Origin: Erythrobasidium yunnanense
Lineage: Eukaryota > Basidiomycota > Cystobasidiomycetes > Erythrobasidiales > Erythrobasidiaceae
DNA: 64,000 nt
NCBI GenBank assembly: GCA_001600175.1
Contig: BCJC01000001.1
Coordinates: forward strand, 3,953,652-4,017,651
Direction: 5' to 3'
The translations under genes were made by a program, and so were the position numbers. Below, in pieces: positions 1 to 10,500 of this stretch. Below the pieces are notes generated by a model, which worked only from the letters and a program-made list of their open reading frames with translations, was not told where the DNA came from and did not search any database. How positions within the stretch are numbered: the first letter of the stretch is position 1; every line of letters starts with the position of its first letter.

Positions 1-926
1 CTTGGTACATCTCGTTCCAAAGCTCGTCGTGCTCTGAGAATGTAGGCTCGAACTTCCAGGTAGGCCGTTCTGCCGCGATGACAGACTTGTCGGAGCGCTT
101 GTCGCATGTATGTACGCCGATGCTGTGTCGCCAGTCAGCGGGGCTTCCCTAATCAGATCGAATGATACCTTACGTCTCTCTGAAGCTTTCTTCGATGGTA
201 GGTATCACTTTCTTGTCATCAAGGAGTATGTCAGACCATGTAAGCTGAAGTGTTTCTGCTGATCGGCGAAGAGGACTCGAATAGAGGGCTTGAGGTAGAG
301 GAACATTTGATTCTATTTGCTTCTTCCAGCCTTGGTTGTTCGCCAGGGCTTGCGATTCGCCTTTCGGGGTGAGGTGAGGATCCGGGCCCCATCTTGTGCG
401 AGATCTCAGCTCGACGTCAACCTCGATAGGCAGTCTCTTACGTGATATTTCCATCAGTATTTAGCTCGGACCAGTACTAAGAAGTCGTCAGCATGAATTG
501 CTATTCTGACCAAACATGGACCTCACGCATTTCCAAGCGTCAGTGCCATACGTCTGCTCAGCAATATTATGGTAGCCTTCTCCATGTCTTGCTATATAGA
601 TAAGCTTGTAGGCAGTCAAGGAATCTGCTTCTTGGTTCCAGGTGTTTATTCGATTCGTGAGGTCAGTCCAGCGGGTTTCCGACTTGTCAATCAGCCCGAA
701 AGAGTCGCTGAGCATATCATAGTCCACAGGAGTGAATGAAGCTGCTATCATGCGTCAGCGTCATAACTGTGCGAAGACTGCGGGCCTAACGATCATCTTG
801 GATGAAGATGTCCTTCACGACCGAATAGTTTGTGGGCACGAAGAGCTTGGTCGACTGCGCCGAGGCATATTGCAAGAGTCCAGAAATCGACAGTAATGCA
901 AGACAGCGAGCTATCCGATCTGGCAT
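1..926 (-). CDS. Secreted histidine phosphatase (phosphoglycerate-mutase fold), 3' end cut by window
   Basis: Histidine phosphatase superfamily protein of the fungal phosphoglycerate-mutase-like type. Exons in coding order: 791-926, 527-741, 174-476, 1-122 (continues out of the window); about 260 residues are visible. The first ~23 residues form a hydrophobic signal peptide ending in ASA-Q, so the product probably enters the secretory pathway. The catalytic motif RHGEGYHN lies near residues 97-104, followed by AEQTYGTDAW, the usual context in this family. Introns are 51, 50 and 49 nt and keep phase. The first acceptor is a TAG/CAG pair three bases apart, so one alanine may be optional. The substrate cannot be told: fungal members range from true phosphatases to proteins with no known activity. 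The upstream flank contains a 16-bp near-identical direct repeat at about 938-975. Confidence 0.85.
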
Positions 927-1470
927 GGTTGGGCTGCGGACAAGCTGCTCCTGGGTTGCAGACAAGCTGCTCCTGCTATGTAGACGACCGCTTCGTATCA
1001 TAGCTATCTCTTGCTGCACACTTAACAACGCTTCCAGATGCTCGCCTGCTGGGTAATGCTGCGTCAACAGTCTGATGAGGCCGTGCGACAGCTGCAGATT
1101 ATACGCGGGTGAAAGCACACAAAGTACCCTGCGATCTAGGCCATCAAGTCCAGCCGCAAACCAGAAAACGGGGTCTGTTCGACATCAGCAGTAGCTACGG
1201 GCAGACTCGATGCGTAGGGAAGGCAGGTCTCCAGATCTATAAGCACAAGAAATGTTTGCCGACGCTCCATTAGAAGAGTTTAGCAGCAGCTATGCAGCCT
1301 TCCTTGCGTGAGAAACCCCACCGTGTTGTAGCGGAGCTTCTTGGTCAAAGCTGAAATCGAAGTAGCCGTTTCATTGCTTGCTTTACATCGTGCTGATGAG
1401 CCTTGGTCGGCTAATGCAATCAATGGAGCGTAATACCAGCAATCTCCCTGAATCTGGCCAGATTGCCGCC
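927..1470. other. Intergenic region, 5' flank of the phosphatase gene
   Basis: About 540 bp between the phosphatase start and the 3' end of the first BTB gene. It should hold the phosphatase promoter. Two near-tandem copies of a GACAAGCTGCTCCTG element lie just upstream of the start codon. No coding segment with family similarity or splice support was seen. Confidence 0.5.
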
Positions 1471-2579
1471 CTAGTCTGTCTCGTCCCCGTCATTACCGAG
1501 TACATCTGTCACAAACTTAAAGGCTGGGCATTTCTTTTGATGTTTCCCCACGCGCTCGTAGTCTACGATTTTTGCTTCTATATATTGTCGGTGGGAGTTC
1601 AATACTGACTCCTCGGCATCGCAGGCCATGTCTAGGCGCTCTTTGAGATCGATGTATCTTGACAGGATTGACATCACCTCCAGTTCTCTACGCAGATCCC
1701 TCTTCTGACAGATGACGCCAGGGCAGTCGACAGCTTTGCATTCAATGCTGTCTTTCCTAGACTCGGCAAGGGCACTGCGAAAGACGACAAGATTCTGGAA
1801 GCCGTCCCTATGGTCCTCTAAACTTCCTTCATACTGCATAGCAAGCAGGTCAGTCAATTTACCCTCAGCAACAGCCGGAGGAAGCGAACTTACGAAGCGG
1901 CGCGCTCGTTCGGTACCCACAAGGTCAGCCAGAGCGAAAGGGTCAGACAGATCCATCGATGACTTGAAAGCCTCTTCAGAACGTGTTTCCAGCTCAGCCA
2001 GATCGAAGCGACAGGCCAAAGGGTAAATCTCCGAGGCATAATCTTCGATACTGCAGTGAGTAGAGATCGTGAAGGTTCGTTAGGGTCTCTCATTTAAAGC
2101 GTGCCTCAATCGACTGACTGCTGTTCTAGAAAGATGGCAATGTGGTCAAGGACGAGAGGCATTCCCAGGCGATGGGCCAGTTTCAGGCAGGAGGCCAGAA
2201 TGCTGTATGGCTGACTTCGAAGACTTGAGGCTGACTTTCGATAGACCAGTGGAAGTATGAGCTCAATTATATCGGAGGTTTCGTGCAGCGGAATGGAGGG
2301 GAGGTTTCCCTCTGTTGCGTCGCTTTTGGCTAGCTCAAACAAATCGTCGAACACTTCACATGCAGTCTGTAGATATTTGGTGTGTGCTGGATATTCGCTG
2401 CCTTCGTTGCTGCTGTTGAAACGCGAAAATCGACACGCGTCGTCAGAAAAACAGGTCATTACACGCGACGAGACAGTATCATACGTGAGGATAACATCTG
2501 GATCTCCGAAATTGCCTTCTGCAAGTCTACGTCGCTGTGCGGGAGGCTCGCCAGAGCTTGCTGCATTTTCATGGCTCAT
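1471..2579 (-). CDS. BTB/POZ domain protein
   Basis: Predicted 346-residue protein from two exons, 2119-2579 and 1471-2050, with a 68-nt intron (donor GTCAGT, acceptor GCAG) that keeps phase. The N-terminal third reads as a BTB/POZ fold: DPDVILTYD, then HTKYLQTACEVFDDLF, then IIELILPLVYR and a helical segment LGMPLVLDHIAIFLEQ. The C-terminal half (PLACRFDLAELETRSEEAF onward) is helical and charged, with no domain I recognise. BTB proteins of this layout in fungi are poorly characterised and often lineage-expanded; they mediate dimerisation or act as substrate adaptors. The neighbouring gene at 3071-4144 is a paralogue with the same intron position inside the LEQH/LEAH segment, which supports both models. 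Function unknown. Confidence 0.8.
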
Positions 2580-3070
2580 GACGATCTGGGAGCAGTCTTT
2601 AGCGAACGAGCTACCAGAGTTGGACCGTAGCTTACTGTGAGTTCATTCCATCAGTAATAGGTGCAGGCGAGGGGACTCTGAAGGTATGAGTAGGAGCAAA
2701 GACAGGACGCGTCTGACTTATTGACAACAAAGCAAACGAGTCCGATCAAATGAGGCTCTTCCCTTGTAGGAGTGTGAATGGCAGCAGAGATACCCTGACG
2801 AGGCCACTCCATCCGAGCGAGCGAAGAACTCGTTTTATTCGCTGACCTTCCAAGCAGAGGAAGGCCATTTATGATGCCCTAAGAGACTACAAGAGTGACG
2901 GACGCGCAGTCTTCGCCGTACGGACGGTCGAACCCCAAGCTGTGCTTGAACCAGCCGATACCGGGACTGCCAGGCCTTTCGAGCGCGCATCTCCGGACAA
3001 AAGAACAGCTGCCCTTCGCGAGATGTCTTCCCTGCCATGTCGAATGCCATCCTTCCTTCGCGGACCACAA
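2580..3070. other. Intergenic region between the two BTB paralogues
   Basis: About 490 bp between two minus-strand BTB genes. Short open frames occur on both strands but none has splice support or recognisable sequence. It should contain the promoter of the downstream BTB gene. Confidence 0.4.
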
Positions 3071-4144
3071 TCATGGCAAGCTGGGTATGGCTTCGATGCG
3101 TAGGTGCCTGATCTGCGAATCCAGCTTGTCTATTACCCCCTTGATAGCTTTGTAGGCTGGACATGTGCCCTGATGAGGGTTGTATGAGCTATACCATGTT
3201 TCTTGGGGTTGTACAAAGTCGCGCCATGACTCGATGATATGTAAACCATTATCGTGCTTTATCCCGAGGCTTATGAGCAAATCGAGGTATCTCGACATAT
3301 ATAGTGTGTGCATTTGAGGCGCATGATTTCTCTTCGCATGTCGGATAGTTGCCCGTAATAACAATCATGGTCATTGTAACAGTTCTGGAGCTGAATTAGT
3401 ATGATGAGTATACCGAAACCTCAGTAGTCTACCACAGAGAATTGACCAGCCAAGCAGCATTGTCCTGCCCAACAGCTTTCGCTAGGTCGAAAGGTTCGAC
3501 GATGTCGATAGTACGCATGAAGACTTCTCCAGAGGGCTTCCGAAGCTCTCGCAACCTGAGCTTGCAGGCTAATGGGTATATCTGTTGAGCCGCGGTCGAT
3601 ACGCTGCGAGGTCACATCTTTCTCAGCGAAACCTCGTTCACATAGGCATGACAGCACTCACTGTGCTTCTAGATAGATAGCGATATGGTCGACTAGAAGA
3701 GGCATACCAAGGTGATGCGCTAGCTCTATGATAGCTATAAGGTTCGCTACGGTTTCCTGCCTCATTGACGATGCGGATCGCCTATAAATGTGTGGAAGAA
3801 CCAGCGCGACTATGGTCGACTTCGCAGGGACGGGCAGAATGGAGAGTTGGCCCTTGGAAGTAGCAGCGCATCCGTCCTTAGAAAAGAGGCTATCGAAGTG
3901 TTCGCAGGATGTCTTCAAATACAATGTGTGCGATTGGTACTTGATGCCATCTTCAGAACTGTGCAATTTTCCATCAGTATATATAACTTTGCTGCAGCTA
4001 TGCGAAGGAAGGCATGACCTACACGATGTGGATGTCGGGCTGTCCGTACTTCTCTTGCGTTTTGAGCCTCCGACGCTGGGATAGAGGCTCGTCCGCTTCG
4101 GCCGCTTCCTTCGTACCCTTACCAGTGGCTCGTGTGACCACCAT
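3071..4144 (-). pseudogene. Second BTB/POZ gene, paralogue with an apparent frameshift
   Basis: Paralogue of the gene at 1471-2579. Homologous segments can be followed in order: start MVVTRATGKG at 4144, the basic QRRRLK stretch, PDIHIV, then HTLYLKTSCEHFDSLF, LVLPHIYRRSASS, LGMPLLVDHIAIYLE, IYPLACKLRLREL and a C-terminal SRYLDLLIS block. Splice sites that keep phase are 3992-4022 (31 nt), 3604-3661 (58 nt) and 3391-3446 (56 nt, donor GTCAAT) or 3391-3432. After MRREIMRLK the homologous reading jumps by one base near the CA/TA microsatellite-like run at about 3294-3311, and no splice pair explains the jump. About 60 residues present in the sister gene before this point are also missing. A sequencing error in the repeat is an alternative to true decay. 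Confidence 0.5.
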
Positions 4145-4410
4145 GCTTTATGTTGCGCTGTGAATGAGGGTTGCCTGTCGTGGCGACCTTGAGTAGAGTA
4201 GATGCTGGAGGATTAAGTTGTGGATAAGAGACGAGGAGGGGATCTACAGCGTCTTATAGCGACTCCTTGCTACTTCGCGCTCAGCAACATTCTTCGTGAG
4301 CACCGAGATTCTCCTCTGCTTCTGCTCATTCTCCGACCAGCCAGGAATCGCAGCTCAGCTCCTTGCGAGCAACACGTACACGTCCAGTAGACGCGCATCA
4401 TCCATCAGCC

Positions 4411-4754
4411 ATGTCGTGCAACAGCCTTCGGAACGATTTTGTCGATTGTGTGATGCGGACAGACTGCGTTCTTCGACAAGGGAATACGCCGCAGGAGTGC
4501 ATCAAGGACCACGCAGCAGATCTTCCAGAGCCATGTCAGCATCTGCGAACAGCATTCTTCGAGTGCAAACGAGGAATGGTACGTTGCTTGCGATTTCCAG
4601 GGATTCGGGCAATGGCAAAAGAAGCTGACGAGATCTCGGACAGCTCGATATGCGCAAGCGATTCAGAGGGATAGATCCTGGCACTCAGAGAAAGAAGGCA
4701 GCAGAAGAGCATCATGTAGAAGTGCCATCCTTGACCTCGTCAGACAAGCTATAG
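4411..4754 (+). CDS. PET191: PET191/COA5-type cytochrome c oxidase assembly factor
   Basis: A 92-residue CHCH-type protein of the mitochondrial intermembrane space needed to assemble cytochrome c oxidase. Exons 4411-4578 and 4644-4754; 65-nt intron. Cysteines lie at residues 3, 13, 19, 30, 42 and 52, giving CX9C pairs at 3/13 and 42/52 and CX10C at 19/30, as in PET191. The ECKRGM segment before the intron joins LDMRKRFRG after it, reproducing the conserved C-terminal block of the family, which fixes the splice junction. The length is close to yeast and human homologues. It runs divergently from the BTB paralogue and converges on the secreted protein gene at 5162-6786. Confidence 0.93.
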
Positions 4755-5161
4755 ACGATCAAATGGCTTCGCAAGTCAGGCAACAACGATCTGCGCAATC
4801 GCTCGATATCCGCAATGTGCTTGCATTAGATAGATAGTATCGCTACAATGCTGCCAGAGCTTTAGACTCGGAAAGGCGTAGAAAGAGGAGGAACAAGCTA
4901 GCACAGACAACGCTGCTGCCGTGCTATACCGGAGAAAAGAGAAAGGACGCATCACCTCCTTCTACTACCATCAACGCTAGATCCAGTCTAGATCTTATAT
5001 CCATTCTTTGGAACTTAGGCGTATTTCCAGCATCCCCAGTAATAAGCGCGGCACGGCCGCTTAGCTGTTGTTGTATACCAACAGATTTGGAAGTTTAGAA
5101 CTATCGTTACGGTCGTAAAAAGGTTTTTGAGCTTCAAGCTCGTGAAGGAGCGTCTCGCGTT
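4755..5161. other. Convergent 3' intergenic region
   Basis: About 400 bp between the 3' ends of PET191 and the expansin-like gene. It should carry both terminators. A small inverted CTAGATC/GATCTAG arrangement lies near 4977-4996. No gene was seen. Confidence 0.4.
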
Positions 5162-6786
5162 TCAGTAGAGGGGAAGTCTACGCTTGCCGATGTAGCGAGT
5201 GCAGACGGGGTTTGGAGAGTCGCAGTTGATGAGAGCACCCTCTGCGCACTCGACGCGGTTCATCCACTCCCACCCGGAGAGTGTCTGGACGCATTGCCGG
5301 AGGTAGTTGCCAGAGCATTGCCATGTTCCAGGAGCAACGCCGCACGAATTGCTAGAAGTGTCTCCTTCGTCTGATGGTGAGTCTACTGGTGCTGGGTCGT
5401 CGCTGCTTGGCTCGGGTGAAGGTGCGGGTGAGGATGAAGGCGTAGCGGTTGAAGTTGGTTCGGGCGTGGGCTCCTCTACAGCTTCGGAGGCCGAAGTGGT
5501 GGGCTCAGCCTCCTCCGCTTGACTGCTTGACGTAGTAGATGGCTTCGCAACGAAGACAGGCTTGCCCTTCGTAGGTGCGACTACAGTAACTGGCTCCTCA
5601 GTCTTGGCATCCGAGATCTTGCTAGGCTTCGGTTTCGGAGTTCTGGTAGAGCTACTGGAGACTTCGCTGGATGTCCAGGTCGAAGAGCTCGAAGTCGTGC
5701 TTGGCTCTACCCAGGTAGATGAGGTTGAGGGCTCTTCCTGCTCGGTTGTCGAGCTAGACGCGGAAGTTGAAGACGGAGCTGACCAAGTGGAAGATGGTTC
5801 TGGCTGGTTGGGCGAGGAGTCACCGCCGCCTGCAACGGGAGTACCGTCTGTAGACCAGATCTGACGATCGAGAATCTCCCCTGATATGGTGTGTCAGCTG
5901 TATTACTAGCAGATGGAGGTCCAAGCACGCTTACAAGTCATACCACCCAGCTTGCCTGCCCCACAATTGCTTTCGCCAAAAACTTCCGCAAAGACAGTAG
6001 AGGAGAAGTCAAGACCGCCCTGTCAAGCACACTGCGATCAGCCTGGCTCACGCGGGACATTGCGCTTAAGATAACGTACATTGGAGTTGCAGGCAGCACA
6101 GCCGTCCCAGAGAATGAGGTTGTTGACGGTATTGCCGTTGTAAGTGACCGAGATTTCCTTTCCGCAGTACTTGGCTTGATTGCCTTGGAGCATGTTGGAA
6201 GGGCTATAATCAGAGCAACAGGCTCATCAGAAATGCTTCGCTATTTGAAGTACGCAAGTCGCGCTCACATAGCTACAACTCTGTTGGATCCGCGCTCTGC
6301 CAGAGTCTTGTAGCCGCTGTTGGGCTCGCACATGGCGTATCCACCAGTTTCTGCGTACGAGTACCAACCCTGTATGTCGTAAATATGTCAGTTTGGCTAT
6401 CCGGTCGGTCGGTCTGGGCTGGTAAAGCTGACATTGATTGGCCCGCAGGTACCTGTTAGGGCAGACAAGCGTCAGTCTATACTTTGCAGACGTAACAAGA
6501 AGCGTGTTTACTCACCACCACCATTCATGTCGTAGTAGAGCGTTCCCAAGCCTCCGCCTGAGAAGAGGACTGAGATATCCTTCTTGGCCTTGACCTTCTT
6601 GGCCATTTTGGAGTGTCTGCGATTCTTGATGTGCGAATGCGAAGATTCGTGATGTCTCGGTAGATGCGCTTGTCGTTTTGCAATGTTTGTGTTTGCTTGG
6701 GCCGATGCGAGGGCAGAGGGTGCGAGCTCGAGCAGACCAGCTGCTACGAAGGCCAGAGTGAGCATCATGCTGAATGAGGAGTGCAT
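5162..6786 (-). CDS. Secreted expansin-like (double-psi beta-barrel) protein with Ser/Thr linker and Cys-rich tail
   Basis: Predicted 439-residue secreted protein from six exons: 6516-6786, 6433-6452, 6269-6369, 6080-6203, 5935-6019, 5162-5880. Residues 1-28 form a signal peptide, followed by a His/Lys/Arg-rich stretch. Residues ~75-210 fit the RlpA/expansin-like double-psi barrel: GLGTLYYDMNGGGTCG, YAETGGYAMCEP, then DGCAACNSNGGLDFSSTVF. A ~160-residue Ser/Thr/Pro-rich linker follows, then a C-terminal Cys module (SCGVAPGTWQCSGNYLRQCV) that resembles small carbohydrate-binding modules. Such proteins bind or loosen cell-wall polysaccharides without known hydrolytic activity. The second exon is only 20 nt. 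The start was chosen because it gives the signal peptide directly. Confidence 0.82.
6433..6452 (-). other. 20-nt internal microexon of the expansin-like gene
   Basis: Flanked by 63-nt introns on both sides (6453-6515 and 6370-6432). With the split glycine codon it encodes G-T-C-G-P-I-N. Leaving it out would remove the conserved TCG of the barrel and shift the frame, so the exon is needed for the family sequence to be continuous. Confidence 0.75.
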
Positions 6787-7551
6787 GATATCGTCTAGCG
6801 CTGGGAGTTTCAGGTGAAATGAGAGTGATACTGCAGGATCGAGTAGGTCGGGTTGACGGGTCCAAATTGGTTCGCCAAGTCGTCGCTGAACCGCTGAAGG
6901 GGACTAGAGAGCGTAAAGGGAGTGTGAGAGACGGCTAGAGGCTGGAGATGTCGAGCTTGAACGAGCAGGATCAGAACCAGAGGAAAAGGGAGCGAAGAAT
7001 GAGAGCGAGCGAAGCCAAGGCGCGAAGTCGCAGAAGCTGTGCTGCAGGGAAGCTGAGAAGGGATGGATTGACGCTACGGACGAGGCCTGAGCTTTGACGG
7101 TAAAGACGGGGATTGCCCAAACAGATGGACAGATTTGCTGAAGAAGAGCGAGTGTGGGTGCAGCCCGGATTGGCTGAGTGTCTAGAAAGGGCGTTACGAG
7201 GTCGTTAAGTTGGTAAGAAAGCACGCTCAATCTATCTCTCACACTGCTCATTGCGCGCAGAAGTCCAAGGCATTCTTCGACCCCTATCTTCTGATACGCG
7301 ATCGGCCGGCATTCTGCAATTTTCGCGTCCCTCAGACGCGTTGCGCGAATAGTAATAAGTTGCAGCTGCGTAAGTTCTGGAGAGCTGCAGTTATTCGCTG
7401 CTTTGCGTTCGTAAAAGTGCGAAGCCAGCGAAGCGGATCAAGCAGACACGCTAGAATGAGATTCGCAGCAAGTCATAGAATTTCACGCCAAAGGTCATTC
7501 TAGCATTTATTTATACGCTACACCAAGACTGCTTGCATAGAACTACTCTGC
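6787..7551. other. Intergenic region, promoter of the expansin-like gene
   Basis: About 765 bp between the start of the expansin-like gene and the 3' end of the next minus-strand gene. Short open frames are present on both strands but show no splice-linked or family sequence. The segment near 6900-7000 is purine-rich on the plus strand, i.e. pyrimidine-rich on the coding strand, typical of fungal promoters. Confidence 0.45.
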
Positions 7552-10500
7552 CTACCTCACTTTGCTGCGCTTATAGTCGATATAAATCGAATCGAGCGAC
7601 CGGTAAATCATTGAATAAGGCAAGTTGCGGACGACTTCTCCAATCTTGCGGTCAATCTCTGCTTTCGGGACACCTGCATCTTGAGCTGCTTCGATACCGA
7701 GTTTAAATAGCTGAAACGCGGCCAGCGAGATAGGCGTCTGCTGTTCGGGATAGGGCGCATCGCTGGCGAGAGCTTGTGCGGCTACACTGCCGCCTTGCTG
7801 ATGCTGTTGCACATGACTGTTGTTGCTGTTACCTGGCCCTCTGATGAGGCGGAGAAGTACTTCGAGGATATTTCGGACATCTTGAAAGTGGGTCGCGACA
7901 AACGAGTATCGCGAGTCTTCAAAGCCAGTTCGAGTAGATAGCCAGTTTTCAAGGGCATGCTGGAAAGTAGGCGGCTGAAGCACATATACAGAGAAAGAAC
8001 CAAACTCAAAGAATCAGTATGGTAGCTCTCGACCCATTTTCGAAATACGAAAAGGTCATCAAAGAAGAAGGAAGAGAGGCGCACAGCATCAGGATCGGCC
8101 ACTTTGATCTTGCCCTTCCAAGCAGAGACTGAAGCAGCAGGAGGAGACGAGCCAGATAGCGTCCCTTTAGGAAGCTGTAGCGATGTACCCGCGACGGACA
8201 TGATCCAGTCGTCAGGCGAGCCTGTGCGCACCCATTTCGCTTCTGTAAGAGGGTTGGCGCGGTCCAAGCGGGCTACGATTGTGATGGTATTGTATCTGAA
8301 GGGTGACGGCACTTCGGAGACAGAGGAGGACGCCTTGGCTCCTGCCTCCAGAACTTCCTTCGACGAAGAAGCTTCAGACCCTTCAGGCTGCTGGACTTCC
8401 TCTTCTTTCGCAGTGTCGGCAGGCTTCTGCGGACCCGCATCGGGTTGCTGAGAAAGTGAAAGAACAGAGAAGAGGTTGTGGAGGGGAGGGAGAAGCTGAT
8501 CAAGATTTGCATCCGCCTCTGTCTTTTCATCTGGTTGAGGAGGATCCGCCGTTGCGTCATCCGTTGGCCATTCTGATTCCAGCATTTGTCGATCGACTTC
8601 GGTGAATTTGTTACCGTGCTTGAGGGTCTCGAGCTTTAGTGGAACAGTTAGCATCTTCTACTTAGTTCTCCAATCGAAAGCGACTCACAAATACTCCTTG
8701 ACAGTATCGCAGTGAAGACGCTTTATGGCCTGCAATAGGTTCGAGTTTGATCTTGATCTCGATCTTGGCCTCTGCGCGGTGCACACAGACTTCTTCCACG
8801 ACGTTTGCGTCGATCACCAGGCGTCTAGAGTTCTTGGCATATGAAATAGATATGCGATCCGGGCTGGGTTCCGGCAGAGCTTCCTCAGCTGGGGGAGGCT
8901 TGTCCAGTGCTTCCGGTTGATCATCCTTCTCTTCTTTAGCCAGCTCCTCCTTTGTCGTATTCTCTATGGTTTCAGGTTTGGCTGGCTCTTCTACAGCGGG
9001 CTCGCCATCGTTGATAGGCACACCGTCGACATCGTCCTCTTGGTCTGATGCATGCTCTGACACTTCACTGGCCTTCTCATCGGCTTGAGTAATGCGGCTT
9101 TCCATCGAGGCTTCTCTAACATTCCTAGGTAGATCATCTTCTTCTGCTTTCGGTTCGCGTTTGATACGCTTGTTTCGGCCAAAGGCGCTAGGAGAGGGAT
9201 TGGTGTTGGTAGAGCGTGACAGTAAATGCTTTCGACCCTCTTTCGATTCCAAGGCGATGGGAGACGAGAAGTATATCCTAAGACGGGAGTTCTCGCGATT
9301 CTTCCCCTTGCTGACAGCCGTATCATGGCCATCGATTGATGCAGCATGCTCTTTGGTTGCAGAAGAGTGTGTTACCGGCAAAGTACGCGAGATTCGCGGT
9401 ACGAATACTTCGGACTCTTTGCTTTCTTCGGATTTTGTATCCGGTACTGACTCGCTTTCTGGCTCAACGCTTGGCAGCTTGCCGGGTGAAGAGGATGGGC
9501 GTGCGATCACTGCTGCAGCTACTTCTGCGTCGGACGTGTCAGACACAGAGGCAGACTGGCGTCTCGGTCGCTGTCCTTCGACCGAGAAAGCGAAGGTAGG
9601 TGCCTCTCCGGGTGCAGCTGAATTGGCTCCTGTATCTTCTGAGGCTGGAGATAGCACTTGCAGCTCTCTCTCAAGTGAAATTAAGGCAGTTTCCGATACC
9701 TTCTCGACTTCCTGCTCAATTGGTGCTGAATCCTTCTCGTCCTCCAACACTTCTGCCTTGGCCTTCTTTGCGCCTCTATCTCTATCCTGTCGATCGACTT
9801 CAGCCGGGTCGCCGAGACCTTCAGGGTCGTGAGGAATCATGTCGTCCTCATCGTCTTCATGTTTCCGTTTCTCCTTCCTGGAGTCCACGCGTTGAAGGCT
9901 GGTAGATGCTTGCGGTTCGCCCAGATTTGGCAAGCTTGTCGTAGCTGATGGATCCGCTGGACCTACTACGCTATCTGAAGCATCTTTGATTGACACCTCG
10001 CTAGGGTCTGCTTCTTCTGCAGCTTTCACGGTCTCAGGCTCCTTCTCTGGCTGCTTTGCCGTCCACATCCAGCCAAGTTCTCGGATTTCCAGGCTTTCGA
10101 TACGGAAGTCCGTCAAAGTCTTCTTCAGTGGGTTGTTTGCACTGTCGTTCGGAGTGCTTGCGCCTTTCTTGCCTTTCGGACCAGATGCAGCTTCACCAGC
10201 GACACTGCTAGGGCGAGTACTGCTTTCCCTATCTCGATCTCTTTTACCCTTACCTTGCTTAGGTGCGTTCGAATAGGTAACGCTTGTGACTGTAGCGTTT
10301 GAATCGGCTCGAGATCTGCCGTGCTTGTTCGGAGGTCGGTCTGAGGAGGATGGAGAAGGTCCAGGACCAGTCTGAGAGAATGATCGCTTGCCTCCAGTGC
10401 GGTGATTGGACGGCCCTGAATCAGGTGGATAGCGCGACTCATAGCTGCGCCTGGAGTCCATTGAGGCACCACGACCGCCTCTGGGAGCACCTCTTCCACG

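Noticed and set aside
9092-9832. Long plus-strand open frame (246 codons) inside the Pro/Gln-rich gene
   Set aside because: Antisense shadow of the acidic/Ser-rich coding region; it has no family motifs and the minus-strand frame is much longer and splice-linked.
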